Shown: positions 17,115 through 26,770 of the stretch, in pieces
Layout of the letters: each line of letters starts with the position of its first letter
How positions within the stretch are numbered: the stretch's first letter is position 1
Assembly (NCBI GenBank): GCA_003241685.1
Contig: QFPJ01000006.1
Location: 1 to 64,000 of the forward strand
Origin: Sphingopyxis macrogoltabida
GTDB lineage: Bacteria > Pseudomonadota > Alphaproteobacteria > Sphingomonadales > Sphingomonadaceae
Reading direction: 5' to 3'
DNA: 64,000 bases
Translations under genes and position numbers: made by a program
Notes under the pieces: generated by a model
The model's database searches: none
The model's input: the letters and a program-made list of their open reading frames with translations, nothing else
What the model was told of the DNA's origin: nothing

Positions 17115-18341
17115 ATGCGCAACAGCTTCCTTTTCACCTCCGAAAGCGTGTCCGAAGGACATCCCGACAAGGTGGCCGACCAGATCAGCGATTCGATCGT
17201 CGACCTGTTTCTGTCGAAGGATCCCGAGGCGCGCGTCGCGTGCGAGACGCTGACCACGACCCAGCTGGTCGTGCTGGCGGGCGAAATCCGCTGCAAGGGC
17301 GTTTACGAGAATGGCGAATGGGCCCCCGGCGCGCTGGACGAGATCGAAAAGACCGTGCGCGCCACGGTGAAGGAAATCGGTTACGAACAGGACGGCTTCC
17401 ATTGGGAAAGCTTCCGCTTCGAAAATAATCTGCACGGCCAGTCGGCGCACATCGCGCAGGGCGTGGACGAAGGCGCCGACAAGGACGAGGGCGCGGGCGA
17501 CCAGGGCATCATGTTCGGCTATGCCTCCGACGAGACCCCCGACCTGATGCCCGCGACGCTGGATTACAGCCACAAGATCCTCGAGCGGATGGCCGCCGAC
17601 CGCAAGGCGGGCACCGCGCCCTTCCTAGAACCCGACGCAAAGAGCCAGGTCACGCTGCGCTATGCCAACGAACGTCCGGTCGAGGCGACCGCGATTGTCG
17701 TGTCGACCCAGCACGCGCCGGGCTATTTCTGGCACGGCGGCGAAGGCGACGAAGCGAAATATGCCGAACTGCGCAAATATGTGCTGGGCGTGATCGCCGA
17801 CGTGCTGCCCGCCGAATTGCTGACCGCCAACACCGTCTATCACATCAACCCGACCGGCCGGTTCGAGATCGGCGGACCCGACGGCGACGCCGGGCTGACC
17901 GGCCGCAAGATCATCGTCGACACCTATGGCGGCGCCAGCCCGCACGGCGGCGGCGCGTTCAGCGGCAAGGATCCGACCAAGGTTGACCGTTCGGCGGCCT
18001 ATGTCACCCGTTATCTGGCGAAGAACATCGTCGCCGCGGGCCTCGCGCGCCGCTGCACGATCCAGCTCAGCTACGCGATCGGCGTCGCCGAGCCGCTGTC
18101 GATCTATGTCGACCTGCACGGCACCGCCGCCGACGGCGTGACCGAGGCGGCGATCGAACAGGCGATCCCCGGCCTGGTGCGCCTGACGCCGAAGGGCATC
18201 CGCACCCACCTCGGCCTCAACAAGCCGATCTATCGCCAGACCGCCGCCTATGGCCATTTCGGCCGCACCGCGTCGGGCGAGGCTTTCCCGTGGGAGCGCA
18301 CCGACCTGACCGAAAAGCTGAAGGCCGCGGTCGCCGCCTGA
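17115..18341 (+). CDS. metK: S-adenosylmethionine synthetase
   Basis: A full-length 408-residue enzyme making SAM from methionine and ATP. It has the N-terminal FTSESVSEGHPDKVADQISD (ATP and methionine binding), the GAGDQGIMFGYA signature near residue 133 and the P-loop-like GGGAFSGKDPTKVDRSAAY. AGAAGG precedes the ATG. The order lnt-metK-trmB is typical of sphingomonads. A palindrome upstream suggests its own control despite the short gap after lnt. Confidence 0.97.
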   Translation: MRNSFLFTSESVSEGHPDKVADQISDSIVDLFLSKDPEARVACETLTTTQLVVLAGEIRCKGVYENGEWAPGALDEIEKTVRATVKEIGYEQDGFHWESFRFENNLHGQSAHIAQGVDEGADKDEGAGDQGIMFGYASDETPDLMPATLDYSHKILERMAADRKAGTAPFLEPDAKSQVTLRYANERPVEATAIVVSTQHAPGYFWHGGEGDEAKYAELRKYVLGVIADVLPAELLTANTVYHINPTGRFEIGGPDGDAGLTGRKIIVDTYGGASPHGGGAFSGKDPTKVDRSAAYVTRYLAKNIVAAGLARRCTIQLSYAIGVAEPLSIYVDLHGTAADGVTEAAIEQAIPGLVRLTPKGIRTHLGLNKPIYRQTAAYGHFGRTASGEAFPWERTDLTEKLKAAVAA

Positions 18342-18381
18342 CATCTTGCCCGCGTCCGGCCACACGGCTAGGGCGCGCGGC

Positions 18382-19095
18382 ATGACGGCTCATAAACCCG
18401 GCGATCCGACCACGCTCAACCGCCTCTATGGCCGCGCCCAGGGCAGGCCCCTGCGCGCGGGGCAGCAGGATCTGGTCGACCATCTGCTGCCACAGATCGC
18501 GGTGCCCGCGGACGGCGAGGTCACGGCCGAACGGCTGTTCGGGCAACCATGTCCGCTCCATTTCGAGATCGGCTTCGGCGGCGGCGAACATATGGCGGGC
18601 CGCGCCGACATGCTGCCCGATCACGGCTTCATCGGCGCCGAACCCTTCGTCAACGGCGTCGCGCAGGCGCTGGTCCATATCGGCGGCGATCATGGCAAAA
18701 GCACGCCGCTGGGCAATGTCCGCATCCATCATGGCGATGCGCTGGACGTGCTGCGCCGCATTCCCGACGGCGCGCTGAGCTTCGCCTATCTGCTGCATCC
18801 CGATCCCTGGCCCAAGGCGCGCCACGCAAAGCGGCGGATGATGAACGACGGGCCGGTCGACCTGATCGCGGCGAAGCTGAAGCCCGGCGGCGAGTTCCGT
18901 TTCGGCACCGACCACCCCGTCTATCTGGCGCACGCGCTGATGGTCATGCGTCGCCACCGCCACCAGTTCGAATGGCTGGCCCAGGACGCGAAGGATTTCC
19001 TGGCCCGCCCCGGCGGCTGGCCCGAAACGCGCTATGAGGCGAAAGCGCGCGCGCAGGGGCATGAGGTGTGGTATTTTCGCTATCGCCGGCGCTAG
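18382..19095 (+). CDS. trmB: tRNA (guanine-N7-)-methyltransferase
   Basis: A 237-residue SAM-dependent enzyme that makes m7G46 in tRNA. It carries the SAM-binding LHFEIGFGGGEH motif, the GAEPFVNGV strand end, the catalytic-region LLHPDPWPKARHAKRRMMN and a C-terminal ETRYEAKA..G specificity segment. I use the ATG at 18382, since an upstream TTG only adds low-complexity residues. It sits 40 bp after metK, which makes its substrate. Confidence 0.95.
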   Translation: MTAHKPGDPTTLNRLYGRAQGRPLRAGQQDLVDHLLPQIAVPADGEVTAERLFGQPCPLHFEIGFGGGEHMAGRADMLPDHGFIGAEPFVNGVAQALVHIGGDHGKSTPLGNVRIHHGDALDVLRRIPDGALSFAYLLHPDPWPKARHAKRRMMNDGPVDLIAAKLKPGGEFRFGTDHPVYLAHALMVMRRHRHQFEWLAQDAKDFLARPGGWPETRYEAKARAQGHEVWYFRYRRR

Positions 19096-19170
19096 AAGGA
19101 GCGTTGCAGCGGGTTAGGGCGGGCAGGCGGTTGTCCTGTCCGTATTATTAGGATAATACAGCGGAGCAGC

Positions 19171-21249
19171 ATGTTCGGCTTTCGCAAACCCAGGCCCGTC
19201 CCGCCCGCCGATCCGGTTTCGCCGGCGCCGATGGTGTCGCCGGACGCGACCTTGCCGCCTGTCCCGCCGGTTCCCGAGTCGCGCCTGCGCCGCCGGCTGC
19301 GCTGGATCGGGCGCGGCTTTGCGGTGGTCATGCTGCTGTTCCTGCTGCTCGTCGGCTGGCTGGCGATCACCGCCCCGCTGTCCAAATCGCTGGAGCCGGT
19401 CGCGCCGCCGCAACTCACGCTGCTCGCCGCCGATGGGACGCCGATCGCGCGCATGGGGGCGATCGTCGATACGCCGGTCAAGGCGGCCGAATTGCCCGAC
19501 CATGTGAAACAGGCGTTTCTGGCGATCGAGGACCGGCGGTTCTACAGCCATTGGGGCATCGATCCGCGCAGCATCGCGCGCGCGTTGTGGAGCAATGTCA
19601 CCGGCGGCCGGACGCAGGGCGGCAGCACCATCACGCAGCAGCTGGCCAAATTCACCTTCCTGACCCCGAAGCGCACACTGGGGCGCAAGGCGCGCGAGGC
19701 GCTGATCGCGTTCTGGCTGGAGGCGTGGCTGACCAAGGACGAGATCCTCGAACGCTATCTGTCCAACGCCTATTTCGGCGACAACACCTATGGCCTGCGC
19801 GCGGCGTCGCTGCATTATTTCTATCGCCAGCCCGAAAAACTGACGCCCGCGCAGGCGGCGATGCTGGCGGGGCTGGTGCAGGCGCCCTCGCGTCTGGCGC
19901 CGACGAAAAATCCCGCACTGGCCGAACGACGGATGCGGCTGGTGCTGGGCGCGATGGCCGACGCGGGCTATCTGACCGAGCGCGAGGCCCAAGCGATCCG
20001 TACCCCGCGCATCGATGTGCGGACACGCAACACGCTGCCCACCGGCACCTATTTCGCTGACTGGGCACTGCCCGAAGCGCGCAAGCAGAGCGACGTCGGC
20101 TATGCGCGCCAGACGATTCGCACGACGCTGGATGCGCGGCTGCAGGGGATCGCGCGCCGCGTCACGAGCCGCGCCGGGCTGGGCAAGGCGCAGGTCGCGC
20201 TCGTCGCGATGCGCCCCAATGGCGAGGTCGTCGCGATGATCGGCGGCAAGGATTATGCGGCATCGCCGTTCAACCGCGCGACGCAGGCGCGGCGCCAGCC
20301 GGGATCGACCTTCAAGCTGTTCGTCTATCTCGCCGCGCTGCGCGACGGGTGGGAACCCGACGACATGATCGCCAACGGCCCGATCGAGACGGGCTCCTAT
20401 CGGCCCAAAAATGCGGGCGGCGCCTATTCGGACCTTATCTCGCTGGAGGATGGCTTTGCGGCGTCGAGCAATGTCGCCGCCGTCCGGCTGTTGCAGCAGG
20501 TCGGCAGCGACAAGGTGATCGGCACCGCGCGCGACCTGGGCGTCACCACGCCGCTGGCGGAGGGCGACCCCAGCCTGGCGCTGGGCACGTCGAGCATGAC
20601 CTTGCTGGAACTGACCGCAGCCTATGCCGCGATCGCCGCGAACAGCTATCCGGTCGAGCCGCGCGCGTTCGCGGCGGAGGAAGCGGGCTGGTTCGCGCGG
20701 CTGTTTTCCGGCCCCGACCGGCTGCGGACGCGGGTCCACCGCGACATGGAACAGATGCTGCGCGCCGCGGTCAATCGCGGCACCGGCCGCGCGGCGCGTC
20801 TGCCGCAAGCCAATTACGGCAAGACCGGAACCAGTCAGGACAGCCGCGACGCGCTGTTCGTGGGCTATGCGGGCGGCCTGGTCGTCGGCGTGTGGATCGG
20901 CAACGACGACAACAGTCCGTTGGCGGGCATCACCGGCGGCGGCTTGCCCGCGCGCATCTGGCGCGACTTCATGACCCAGGCGTCGGGTCAGCGGCGCCCC
21001 GCGCCGCCCGCCGCCAACCCCAAGGGTCCGGTGCAGCCGCTGGACGTGCCGGATGTGGGCGCGATCCCGATCGGCGATGCATCGAGCGTCGGGGTGGACA
21101 ATGGCGACGCGGTGATCAGTACCGAGATCGGCGGCACGCGCATCGACCTGCGCGTGCCGATCGGCGAGGGCGGCGCGGCGGGCCCGGGCCCGGCCGCCCC
21201 CGCCCCATCTGCGCCTGCCCCGACACCTTCGCAGCCGCCGCCCCGTTAG
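19171..21249 (+). CDS. Class A penicillin-binding protein (PBP1-type transglycosylase/transpeptidase)
   Basis: A 692-residue peptidoglycan synthase. A proline-rich cytoplasmic tail is followed by one membrane helix (about 48-66). The GT51 transglycosylase has Glu120 in AIEDRRFYSHWG and a GGSTITQQLAK segment. The transpeptidase has the active-site STFK at 379-382, SSN at 432-434 and KTG at 551-553. The last 75 residues are Pro/Ala-rich and disordered. It resembles the shorter PBP1/PbpC-like enzymes without the long inserted domain of E. coli PBP1a. It stands alone, convergent with the next gene. Confidence 0.93.
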   Translation: MFGFRKPRPVPPADPVSPAPMVSPDATLPPVPPVPESRLRRRLRWIGRGFAVVMLLFLLLVGWLAITAPLSKSLEPVAPPQLTLLAADGTPIARMGAIVDTPVKAAELPDHVKQAFLAIEDRRFYSHWGIDPRSIARALWSNVTGGRTQGGSTITQQLAKFTFLTPKRTLGRKAREALIAFWLEAWLTKDEILERYLSNAYFGDNTYGLRAASLHYFYRQPEKLTPAQAAMLAGLVQAPSRLAPTKNPALAERRMRLVLGAMADAGYLTEREAQAIRTPRIDVRTRNTLPTGTYFADWALPEARKQSDVGYARQTIRTTLDARLQGIARRVTSRAGLGKAQVALVAMRPNGEVVAMIGGKDYAASPFNRATQARRQPGSTFKLFVYLAALRDGWEPDDMIANGPIETGSYRPKNAGGAYSDLISLEDGFAASSNVAAVRLLQQVGSDKVIGTARDLGVTTPLAEGDPSLALGTSSMTLLELTAAYAAIAANSYPVEPRAFAAEEAGWFARLFSGPDRLRTRVHRDMEQMLRAAVNRGTGRAARLPQANYGKTGTSQDSRDALFVGYAGGLVVGVWIGNDDNSPLAGITGGGLPARIWRDFMTQASGQRRPAPPAANPKGPVQPLDVPDVGAIPIGDASSVGVDNGDAVISTEIGGTRIDLRVPIGEGGAAGPGPAAPAPSAPAPTPSQPPPR

Positions 21250-21268
21250 GGATCGGGGACGCCGCCGA

Positions 21269-22513
21269 TCAGTGCCGCGCGAGTTCGTCGCGGCCGACCA
21301 CCATATAATGCACCTCGTCCGGGCCGTCGGCAAAGCGCAGATGGCGCACGTCGGCATAGAGTTCGGCGAGCGGGGTCCATTGCGAAATGCCGGTGGCGCC
21401 GTGAATCTGCATCGCCTGATCGATGATCTGGCAGGCGCGTTCGGGAACCATCGCCTTCGCCATGCTGACCCACACGCGCGCCTCGCGGTTGCCCATCAGG
21501 TCCATCGCCTTGGCCGCCTTGAGCACGATCAGGCGCATCGCCTCGATCTCGATCCGCGCGCGCGCGATGACCTCCAGATTCTTGCCGAGCTGCGACAGCG
21601 GCCGGCCGAAGGCGACGCGCGAATTGCCGCGCTTGACCATCAGGTCGAGCGCGCGCTCGGCCTTGCCGATCGTCCGCATGCAATGGTGGATACGGCCCGG
21701 GCCGAGGCGCATCTGCGAAATTTCGAACCCGCGCCCTTCGCCCAGCAGCATATTATCCTTTGGCACGCGGACATTTTCGAAGCGCAGATGCATATGCCCC
21801 CCCGGCGCGTGGTCGGCGCCGAACACATGCATCGGACCGAGGATTTTAACGCCCGGCGCGTCGGTCGGCACCAGAATCTGCGAATGCTGCGACTTCTTGG
21901 GCGCGTCGGGATCGGTCTGAACCATGCAGATCATGATCTTGCAGCGCGGGTCGCCGGCGCCGCTGATGAAATATTTCTCGCCGTTGATCACCCATTCGTC
22001 GCCGTCCAGCACGGCGCGCGTGCGGATATTGCCGGCATCGGACGACGCGACATCGGGTTCGGTCATCGCATAGGCGGACCGGATTTCGCCGTTCAGCAGC
22101 GGCTTCAGCCAGCGTTCCTTCTGTTCGGGGGTGCCGACCATTTCGAGCACCTCCATATTGCCGGTGTCGGGCGCCGAGCAGTTCAGCGATTCGGAGGCAA
22201 GCGGCGATTTGCCGAGTTCTGCCGCGATATAGGCATAATCGAGATTGCTAAGCGGGGTGCCGGTGTCGCCGTGCGGCAGGAAGAAGTTCCACAGACCGGC
22301 GGCCTTCGCCTTCGCCTTCGCGCCGTCGAGCAGTTCGAGCTGGCCGGGCGCCCAGCTCCAGCGGTCGGCGCGGTCTTCGCCAAGGCGGAAAAACTCCTCG
22401 GTGATCGGATCGACATTTTCCGCGATATGGCGCTTCACGGCGTCGAACAGCGGCTGCGCGTCCTTCGACATTCTGAGGTCGTTGAGTTCGGTTTCAAGCT
22501 CGATCGGGCTCAT
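21269..22513 (-). CDS. Acyl-CoA dehydrogenase
   Basis: A 414-residue FAD enzyme of fatty-acid or related acyl-CoA oxidation. Visible are the YAMTEPDVASSDAGNI FAD/substrate segment, WVINGEKYFISGAGD, a FGRPLSQLGKN helix and a C-terminal QIHGATGISQWTPLA block typical of the larger ACAD group found beside phosphotransferase genes. The N-terminus (SPIELETELNDLRMSKDAQPL) matches the ACAD10/11-like class. A LysR gene lies upstream on the same strand; an AT-rich 82-bp gap with ATCAT-CC-ATGAT at 22563-22574 probably holds its promoter. Confidence 0.9.
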   Translation of the reverse strand: MSPIELETELNDLRMSKDAQPLFDAVKRHIAENVDPITEEFFRLGEDRADRWSWAPGQLELLDGAKAKAKAAGLWNFFLPHGDTGTPLSNLDYAYIAAELGKSPLASESLNCSAPDTGNMEVLEMVGTPEQKERWLKPLLNGEIRSAYAMTEPDVASSDAGNIRTRAVLDGDEWVINGEKYFISGAGDPRCKIMICMVQTDPDAPKKSQHSQILVPTDAPGVKILGPMHVFGADHAPGGHMHLRFENVRVPKDNMLLGEGRGFEISQMRLGPGRIHHCMRTIGKAERALDLMVKRGNSRVAFGRPLSQLGKNLEVIARARIEIEAMRLIVLKAAKAMDLMGNREARVWVSMAKAMVPERACQIIDQAMQIHGATGISQWTPLAELYADVRHLRFADGPDEVHYMVVGRDELARH

Positions 22514-22595
22514 GGCCTTGGCTCCTTGGTCGATGGGTCTCGACCGCGCTTAACCCGGCATAATCATCCATGATAATGATAGTGTATAATATAGA

Positions 22596-23522
22596 TTATT
22601 CCGATGACGAATGTTCTGGCCGCGCGAGCGTGTCGACGATGACGTCGCGCAGCCACGCCAGCCCCGGATCGGCATCGGCGGCGCGGTGCCAATAGAGATA
22701 GCTGCGCCCCGGTTCGACCGCGAGCGGCAGGTCCAGCAACTGCATCGGCCAGATCGCCGCGAACAGATCGGCGTGGTAGCGCGACAGGGTGAACAGCATG
22801 TCGGACGCGGCGACGATCTGCCACGCGGTCAGCGCATGCTGGCAGCGCACGGCGACCCGCCGCCGTAGCCCCATCCGGTCCAGCGCCATATCCTCCAGCC
22901 CCGGACCGTGGGGCCGCACCGTCGCCACCACATGATCGAGCGCCAGATAGGTGTCGAGGTCGATCGCCCCGTCGATACTGGGGTGGCCGGGCCGTGCCAC
23001 CACGGTCTGCGTATCGGCGGTCAGGTAGGTGCGGTGCAATCGATCGTCGTCGGGCAGCGCGACGTCGATCGCGGCATCGAGGTCGCCGTTCGCCAGCGCC
23101 ATGACAAGGTCGCGGCGGCGGAAGGTGACGCTGGCCAGGGTGACGTGCGGCGCCTGGCGCCGGATCCGTTCGGCCAGCGCCGAAAAGCGCGGCGTTTCCC
23201 CCGTCATGCGAAAGCCGATGCGGAATTCGCGCCGCGATTCGGCGGGATCGAACGCCCGCGCCGAATAGAGTGCGGCATCGAGCCCGCGCAGCGCATCGCG
23301 CACCGGGCCGGCCATTGCGTGCGCGGCCGGCGTCGGCACCAGTCCGCCGCCCTGCCGCACGAACAGCGGGTCGCCGACGGTATCGCGCAGCTTGGCCAGC
23401 GCATGGCTGATCGCCGGTTGCGACAGGTGAAGGTGACGCGCGGCGTGCGACACGCCGCCCTTGGTATAGATGGCGTCGAACACCTGGAGCAGATTGAGGT
23501 CGAACCGCGCGAGCCGTGTCAT
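22596..23522 (-). CDS. LysR-family transcriptional regulator
   Basis: A 308-residue LysR regulator. The N-terminal helix-turn-helix (DLNLLQVFDAIYTKGGVSHA then LHLSQPAISHALAKLRD) is of the NodD/LinR-like subgroup; a periplasmic-binding-fold effector domain follows. I use the ATG at 23522 because the conserved opening starts at residue 6; the longer frame adds 12 unrelated residues. It lies immediately upstream of the acyl-CoA dehydrogenase in the same direction and may activate it. The effector is unknown. Confidence 0.9.
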   Translation of the reverse strand: MTRLARFDLNLLQVFDAIYTKGGVSHAARHLHLSQPAISHALAKLRDTVGDPLFVRQGGGLVPTPAAHAMAGPVRDALRGLDAALYSARAFDPAESRREFRIGFRMTGETPRFSALAERIRRQAPHVTLASVTFRRRDLVMALANGDLDAAIDVALPDDDRLHRTYLTADTQTVVARPGHPSIDGAIDLDTYLALDHVVATVRPHGPGLEDMALDRMGLRRRVAVRCQHALTAWQIVAASDMLFTLSRYHADLFAAIWPMQLLDLPLAVEPGRSYLYWHRAADADPGLAWLRDVIVDTLARPEHSSSE

Positions 23523-23710
23523 CGCGCCGTCATGGCACAGGCCGGACGCTGGCGCCATTGGCGGCGGTCGTTGCGCCGACGGCCTATGCGGCGCAAAGAA
23601 ATGGGGCGGCTCCGTATCGGATACCGCCCCAGTCGGGGGTCCGCCGGGAGAGGGAGAGGGCGGACCGGAGTTCGGTGTCCCGGGCGGATGAGACCCGGAG
23701 CAGGGGTGTC

Positions 23711-24043
23711 TTAGCGGGCGGCCATCTGGCTGTCCGCCTGGACTTCGGCGACGCCGGCGACCTTCAGCGCGGCGCGGAACTGTTTGGCGGCGGCCCGTTC
23801 ATTGCCCGCTTCGCACAGCTTCTTGCCGGTCGAAACGAAGCGCTTCGCGCTCGACTTCTGACCCGCGCTGGCGCCATCGGCGGCGGTCGTCGCCTGTTCG
23901 GCCAGGCCGGCGCAGCGATAGTCGCCCGACTGGGCATAGGCGGGGCTGGTCGTCGCAACGAGGCCGGCGAAGGCGAGGCCGGACGCGGCGACGATGGCGA
24001 AAGCGGTCGGGAATCGGCGGAAAGCGGAGAGCTGATAGGTCAT
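23711..24043 (-). CDS. Small secreted protein of unknown function
   Basis: A 110-residue protein with a clear Sec signal peptide: basic start, hydrophobic core FAIVAASGLAFAGLVATT and a probable cleavage after AYA near residue 37. The mature part has two cysteines (DYRCAGL and KKLCEAGN), which could form a disulfide in the periplasm, and an Ala/Lys-rich helical tail. AAAGGA precedes the ATG. It diverges from a LysR gene across 83 bp that contain a LysR-type box, so it may be that regulator's target. I do not recognise the family. Confidence 0.75.
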   Translation of the reverse strand: MTYQLSAFRRFPTAFAIVAASGLAFAGLVATTSPAYAQSGDYRCAGLAEQATTAADGASAGQKSSAKRFVSTGKKLCEAGNERAAAKQFRAALKVAGVAEVQADSQMAAR

Positions 24044-24098
24044 GGGAGAGGGTCCTTTCGTTTCGTTGTGCAACCCTTCTAGCTGCGGTTGCGCACTT

Positions 24099-24117
24099 AG
24101 ATAATCCTCTATAATCT
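24099..24117. promoter_or_regulatory. LysR-type T-N11-A box
   Basis: AGAT and ATCT are perfect inverted half-sites separated by 11 bp, the classical LysR recognition geometry, in the gap between the secreted-protein gene and a divergent LysR gene. It ends 9 bp before the LysR start, a position that suggests autorepression along with control of the divergent gene. Confidence 0.5.
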
Positions 24118-24126
24118 GCAAGTGCC

Positions 24127-25053
24127 TTGAAGCAGGATTTAACAATCCCCCATGGGGCGCTCGACGGGATCGAAGCCTTCCTCCGCGTCGCGGCAAGGCG
24201 GAGCTTTTCCGCCGCCGCCGCCGATCTGGGCGTCTCTCCTTCGGCGATCAGCCAGACCGTGAAGGCGCTGGAAGCGCGCGTCGGCGCGCCGCTGTTCATG
24301 CGCACGACGCGCAGCGTCGGGCTGACCCAGGCGGGCGAAATGTTTCTGGAACGTGCCGCCCCCGCCTTTTCCGGTCTGGCCGACGCCTATGAGGCGGCGC
24401 GCAATCTGGGCAACCGGCCGGCCGGGCGGCTGCGCATCAACCTGATGCGCGGTGCGGTGCAGCCGCTGTTCGAACCGATCATCGCCGGTTTCTGCGACGC
24501 CTATCCCGAGATCGAGCTGGAAATTTATGCCGACGACGCGCTCGCCGACCTCAGCGCCGACGGTTTCGATGCCGGCGTCCGCATGGGCGAGGCGCTGGAC
24601 GCGGACATGGTCGCGATCCGCCTGACCGGGCCGTTCCGCTTCGTCGTGGCTGGGGCGCCAGCCTATTTCTCGCGGTACGGCCGACCCGAGACGCCGGAGG
24701 ATCTGCGCGATCACCGCTGCGTGCGTTTCCGCCTTGCCAGCGGCGCGATGATGCCCTGGGCCTTTGAAAAGGGGAATCGCGAATATGAGCTGAGTGTCGG
24801 CGGCCCCGTCATCGTCAACGACTGGATCGCCGCGATGGTCGCGATGCGATCGGGCGTCGCGCTGGCGATGATCGCCGAACCGATGGCCAAGGCGATGGTC
24901 GAAGCCGGCCTGCTTGAACTGGCGCTGGTCGACCATGCATCCTCGACGTCGGGACTGTTCCTCTATTATCCGGGGCGCAAGCAGGTGATGCCCAAATTGC
25001 GCGCCTTCATCGACTATGTCCGCGCGCACCTTCCCGACCAGATCGCCGACTGA
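24127..25053 (+). CDS. LysR-family transcriptional regulator
   Basis: A 308-residue LysR regulator of the CrgA/DhcR-like subgroup. The helix-turn-helix is at about 15-55 (SFSAAAADLGVSPSAISQTVKAL then LFMRTTRSVGLTQAG), with a ligand-binding domain containing GFDAGVRMGEALD and a C-terminal YYPGRKQVMPKLRAFIDYVR. The only upstream in-frame start is the TTG at 24127. It diverges from the small secreted protein, with an AGAT-N11-ATCT box in between. The effector is unknown. Confidence 0.9.
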   Translation: MKQDLTIPHGALDGIEAFLRVAARRSFSAAAADLGVSPSAISQTVKALEARVGAPLFMRTTRSVGLTQAGEMFLERAAPAFSGLADAYEAARNLGNRPAGRLRINLMRGAVQPLFEPIIAGFCDAYPEIELEIYADDALADLSADGFDAGVRMGEALDADMVAIRLTGPFRFVVAGAPAYFSRYGRPETPEDLRDHRCVRFRLASGAMMPWAFEKGNREYELSVGGPVIVNDWIAAMVAMRSGVALAMIAEPMAKAMVEAGLLELALVDHASSTSGLFLYYPGRKQVMPKLRAFIDYVRAHLPDQIAD

Positions 25054-25171
25054 CATGGGATGTCCACCCACCCCGCAAATAAATCCCTTTGCCGCCAGCA
25101 GAAAAAATGGGCTGGCGGCGCGCGGCGATTCCGGGCAGCAGGTTGTCAACTAAAAAAGTTGGGATGACCGC

Positions 25172-25939
25172 ATGATCGATCTGGCCGCAATCGACTTTTC
25201 CGCCCTTCTGCCTTTCATTCTGATCGGCTTCGCCGCGCAGCTCGTCGACGGCGCGCTGGGCATGGCGTTCGGCGTCATCTGCAACACGCTGCTCGTCGCG
25301 GTGCTGGGCGTGCCGCCCGCAACCGCATCGGCGCGCATCCATGTCGTTGAGATTTTCACCACCGGCGTGTCGGGGATCAGTCATATCCTGCACAAGAATG
25401 TCGACTGGTCGCTGTTCTTTCGCCTGCTCATTCCCGGCGTGATCGGCGGCGTGCTGGGCGCCTATGTGCTCTCGTCGCTCGATGCGGAGGTGGTGCGGCC
25501 CTTTGTCCTGGGCTACCTCGTCCTTATCGGCATCTGGCTGCTCGTCCGCGGCCTGCTTTATCCACCCAAGTTCGCGCAGCCCAAGGTCGTCGGCCCGCTG
25601 GCGGTCGTCGGCGGTTTTCTGGATGCGGCCGGCGGCGGCGGCTGGGGGCCGGTGGTGACGTCGAACCTGCTGGTGCAGGGCGGCGAGCCGCGCAAGGTCG
25701 TCGGCACCGTCAACAGCGTCGAATTCTTTCTGGCGGTATCGGTGTCGATCGCCTTCATCCTGCATCTGGGGGTCGAGGATATTTTGGGGCCGACGCTGGG
25801 CCTGATAATCGGCGGCGTGGCGGCCGCGCCGCTGGGCGCCTTTCTGGCCAAGCGTTTCTCGCCCAAGCTGATGCTCGTGCTGGTCGGCATCGTGCTGACC
25901 GCGACCAGCATCTTCGGCCTGTACCGCGCACTGGTCTGA
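25172..25939 (+). CDS. TSUP-family transporter (TauE/SafE-like sulfite/anion exporter)
   Basis: A 255-residue inner-membrane protein with about eight hydrophobic segments arranged as two related halves. The first half begins FILIGFAAQLVDGALGMAFGV and the second has GGFLDAAGGGGWGPVVTSNLLVQG, the paired glycine-rich signatures of TSUP (TauE/SafE) permeases. Members move sulfite, sulfonates or other organic anions; the substrate cannot be read from sequence. It stands alone, 118 bp after the LysR gene. Confidence 0.9.
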   Translation: MIDLAAIDFSALLPFILIGFAAQLVDGALGMAFGVICNTLLVAVLGVPPATASARIHVVEIFTTGVSGISHILHKNVDWSLFFRLLIPGVIGGVLGAYVLSSLDAEVVRPFVLGYLVLIGIWLLVRGLLYPPKFAQPKVVGPLAVVGGFLDAAGGGGWGPVVTSNLLVQGGEPRKVVGTVNSVEFFLAVSVSIAFILHLGVEDILGPTLGLIIGGVAAAPLGAFLAKRFSPKLMLVLVGIVLTATSIFGLYRALV

Positions 25940-26008
25940 CGTCGGAGCGCAGGCCGGTGCCGTGTACGGGGGAGGACGCCGAAACCGGCCCCCCCACGCG
26001 CCCGGAGG

Positions 26009-26575
26009 TCAGTTCGCGGCCTTGGTCTCGTCGATCTTGTCGACCCATTCGGGATAGAAGGTCGGCGCGCGCGCCGACCAGCCGGGCGCCGTCGCCGCCG
26101 CTTCGCTGATCGACTGGAGCAGCAGCTTGCGCTTGTCGGGGTGCAGATGCGGCAGCGACGCCGCGGCGCAGAAGGCGCCCGGCAGCCAGGGCCGCGCATG
26201 CGCGCCGAGCAGACGTTCATACAGGAAGCGATAGGAGGCGAAGCCCGGCAGGCGATCCTGTCCCAGATCAAAGGCCGACACGGCGACGAGTGGCGCCATG
26301 AAGCCTTCGAGCGCGTCGAGGCCGCTGTCGTCGGGAATATGGGTGCGGATGTCGCCGAGCCGCTGATACACCTTGGCCTGAACGCGGATCGCGGTTTCCT
26401 CGACCATGTCGCGCGACCAGCGCGAAACCGCGTCGTCGCGTTCGAGCCCGATGTCGAGCGAACGGCGGATATAACGCTGGGTTGCCGCGGGAAAGCCCGC
26501 GAATTCCTTGATCTCGGCGATGGACATGTCGCCAGCGGCCGGTCCTGAATGCGATGCCCCCGAATGCGATACCAT
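26009..26575 (-). CDS. Conserved hypothetical protein
   Basis: A 188-residue soluble protein with no signal peptide or membrane segment. It is largely helical, with AEIKEFAGFPAATQRYIRRSLDIG at the start and a W-rich end (PEWVDKIDETKAAN). I do not recognise the family. The ATG at 26575 has GGGAG seven bases upstream; an ATG two codons earlier is possible. It diverges from the KAS III gene across about 195 bp that should hold both promoters; nothing there beyond AT-rich patches is clear. Confidence 0.6.
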   Translation of the reverse strand: MVSHSGASHSGPAAGDMSIAEIKEFAGFPAATQRYIRRSLDIGLERDDAVSRWSRDMVEETAIRVQAKVYQRLGDIRTHIPDDSGLDALEGFMAPLVAVSAFDLGQDRLPGFASYRFLYERLLGAHARPWLPGAFCAAASLPHLHPDKRKLLLQSISEAAATAPGWSARAPTFYPEWVDKIDETKAAN

Positions 26576-26770
26576 GGTCATGCTCCCGCTTCGGCACCCG
26601 GAGAGCCATCCCCCCGGAGGCCTGCAATTAGGCAGTCTGCCACCAAAATGGTTAGTGGCCGGTTAACCATGGTGTCGGGATCCGTTCAGCAAGGTTGTGG
26701 GGCGTTGCGCCGCGCAGCGACCGGGCCTAATCAACGTGCCTTGAAACCATAAGACACGCAGGGACAATCC

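Noticed and set aside
15168..21357. Long minus-strand open frames opposite lnt (635 codons) and the penicillin-binding protein (747 codons)
   Set aside because: They are read-through shadows of GC-rich genes: rich in Arg, Gly and Ala, without domains, and lying wholly opposite convincing genes.
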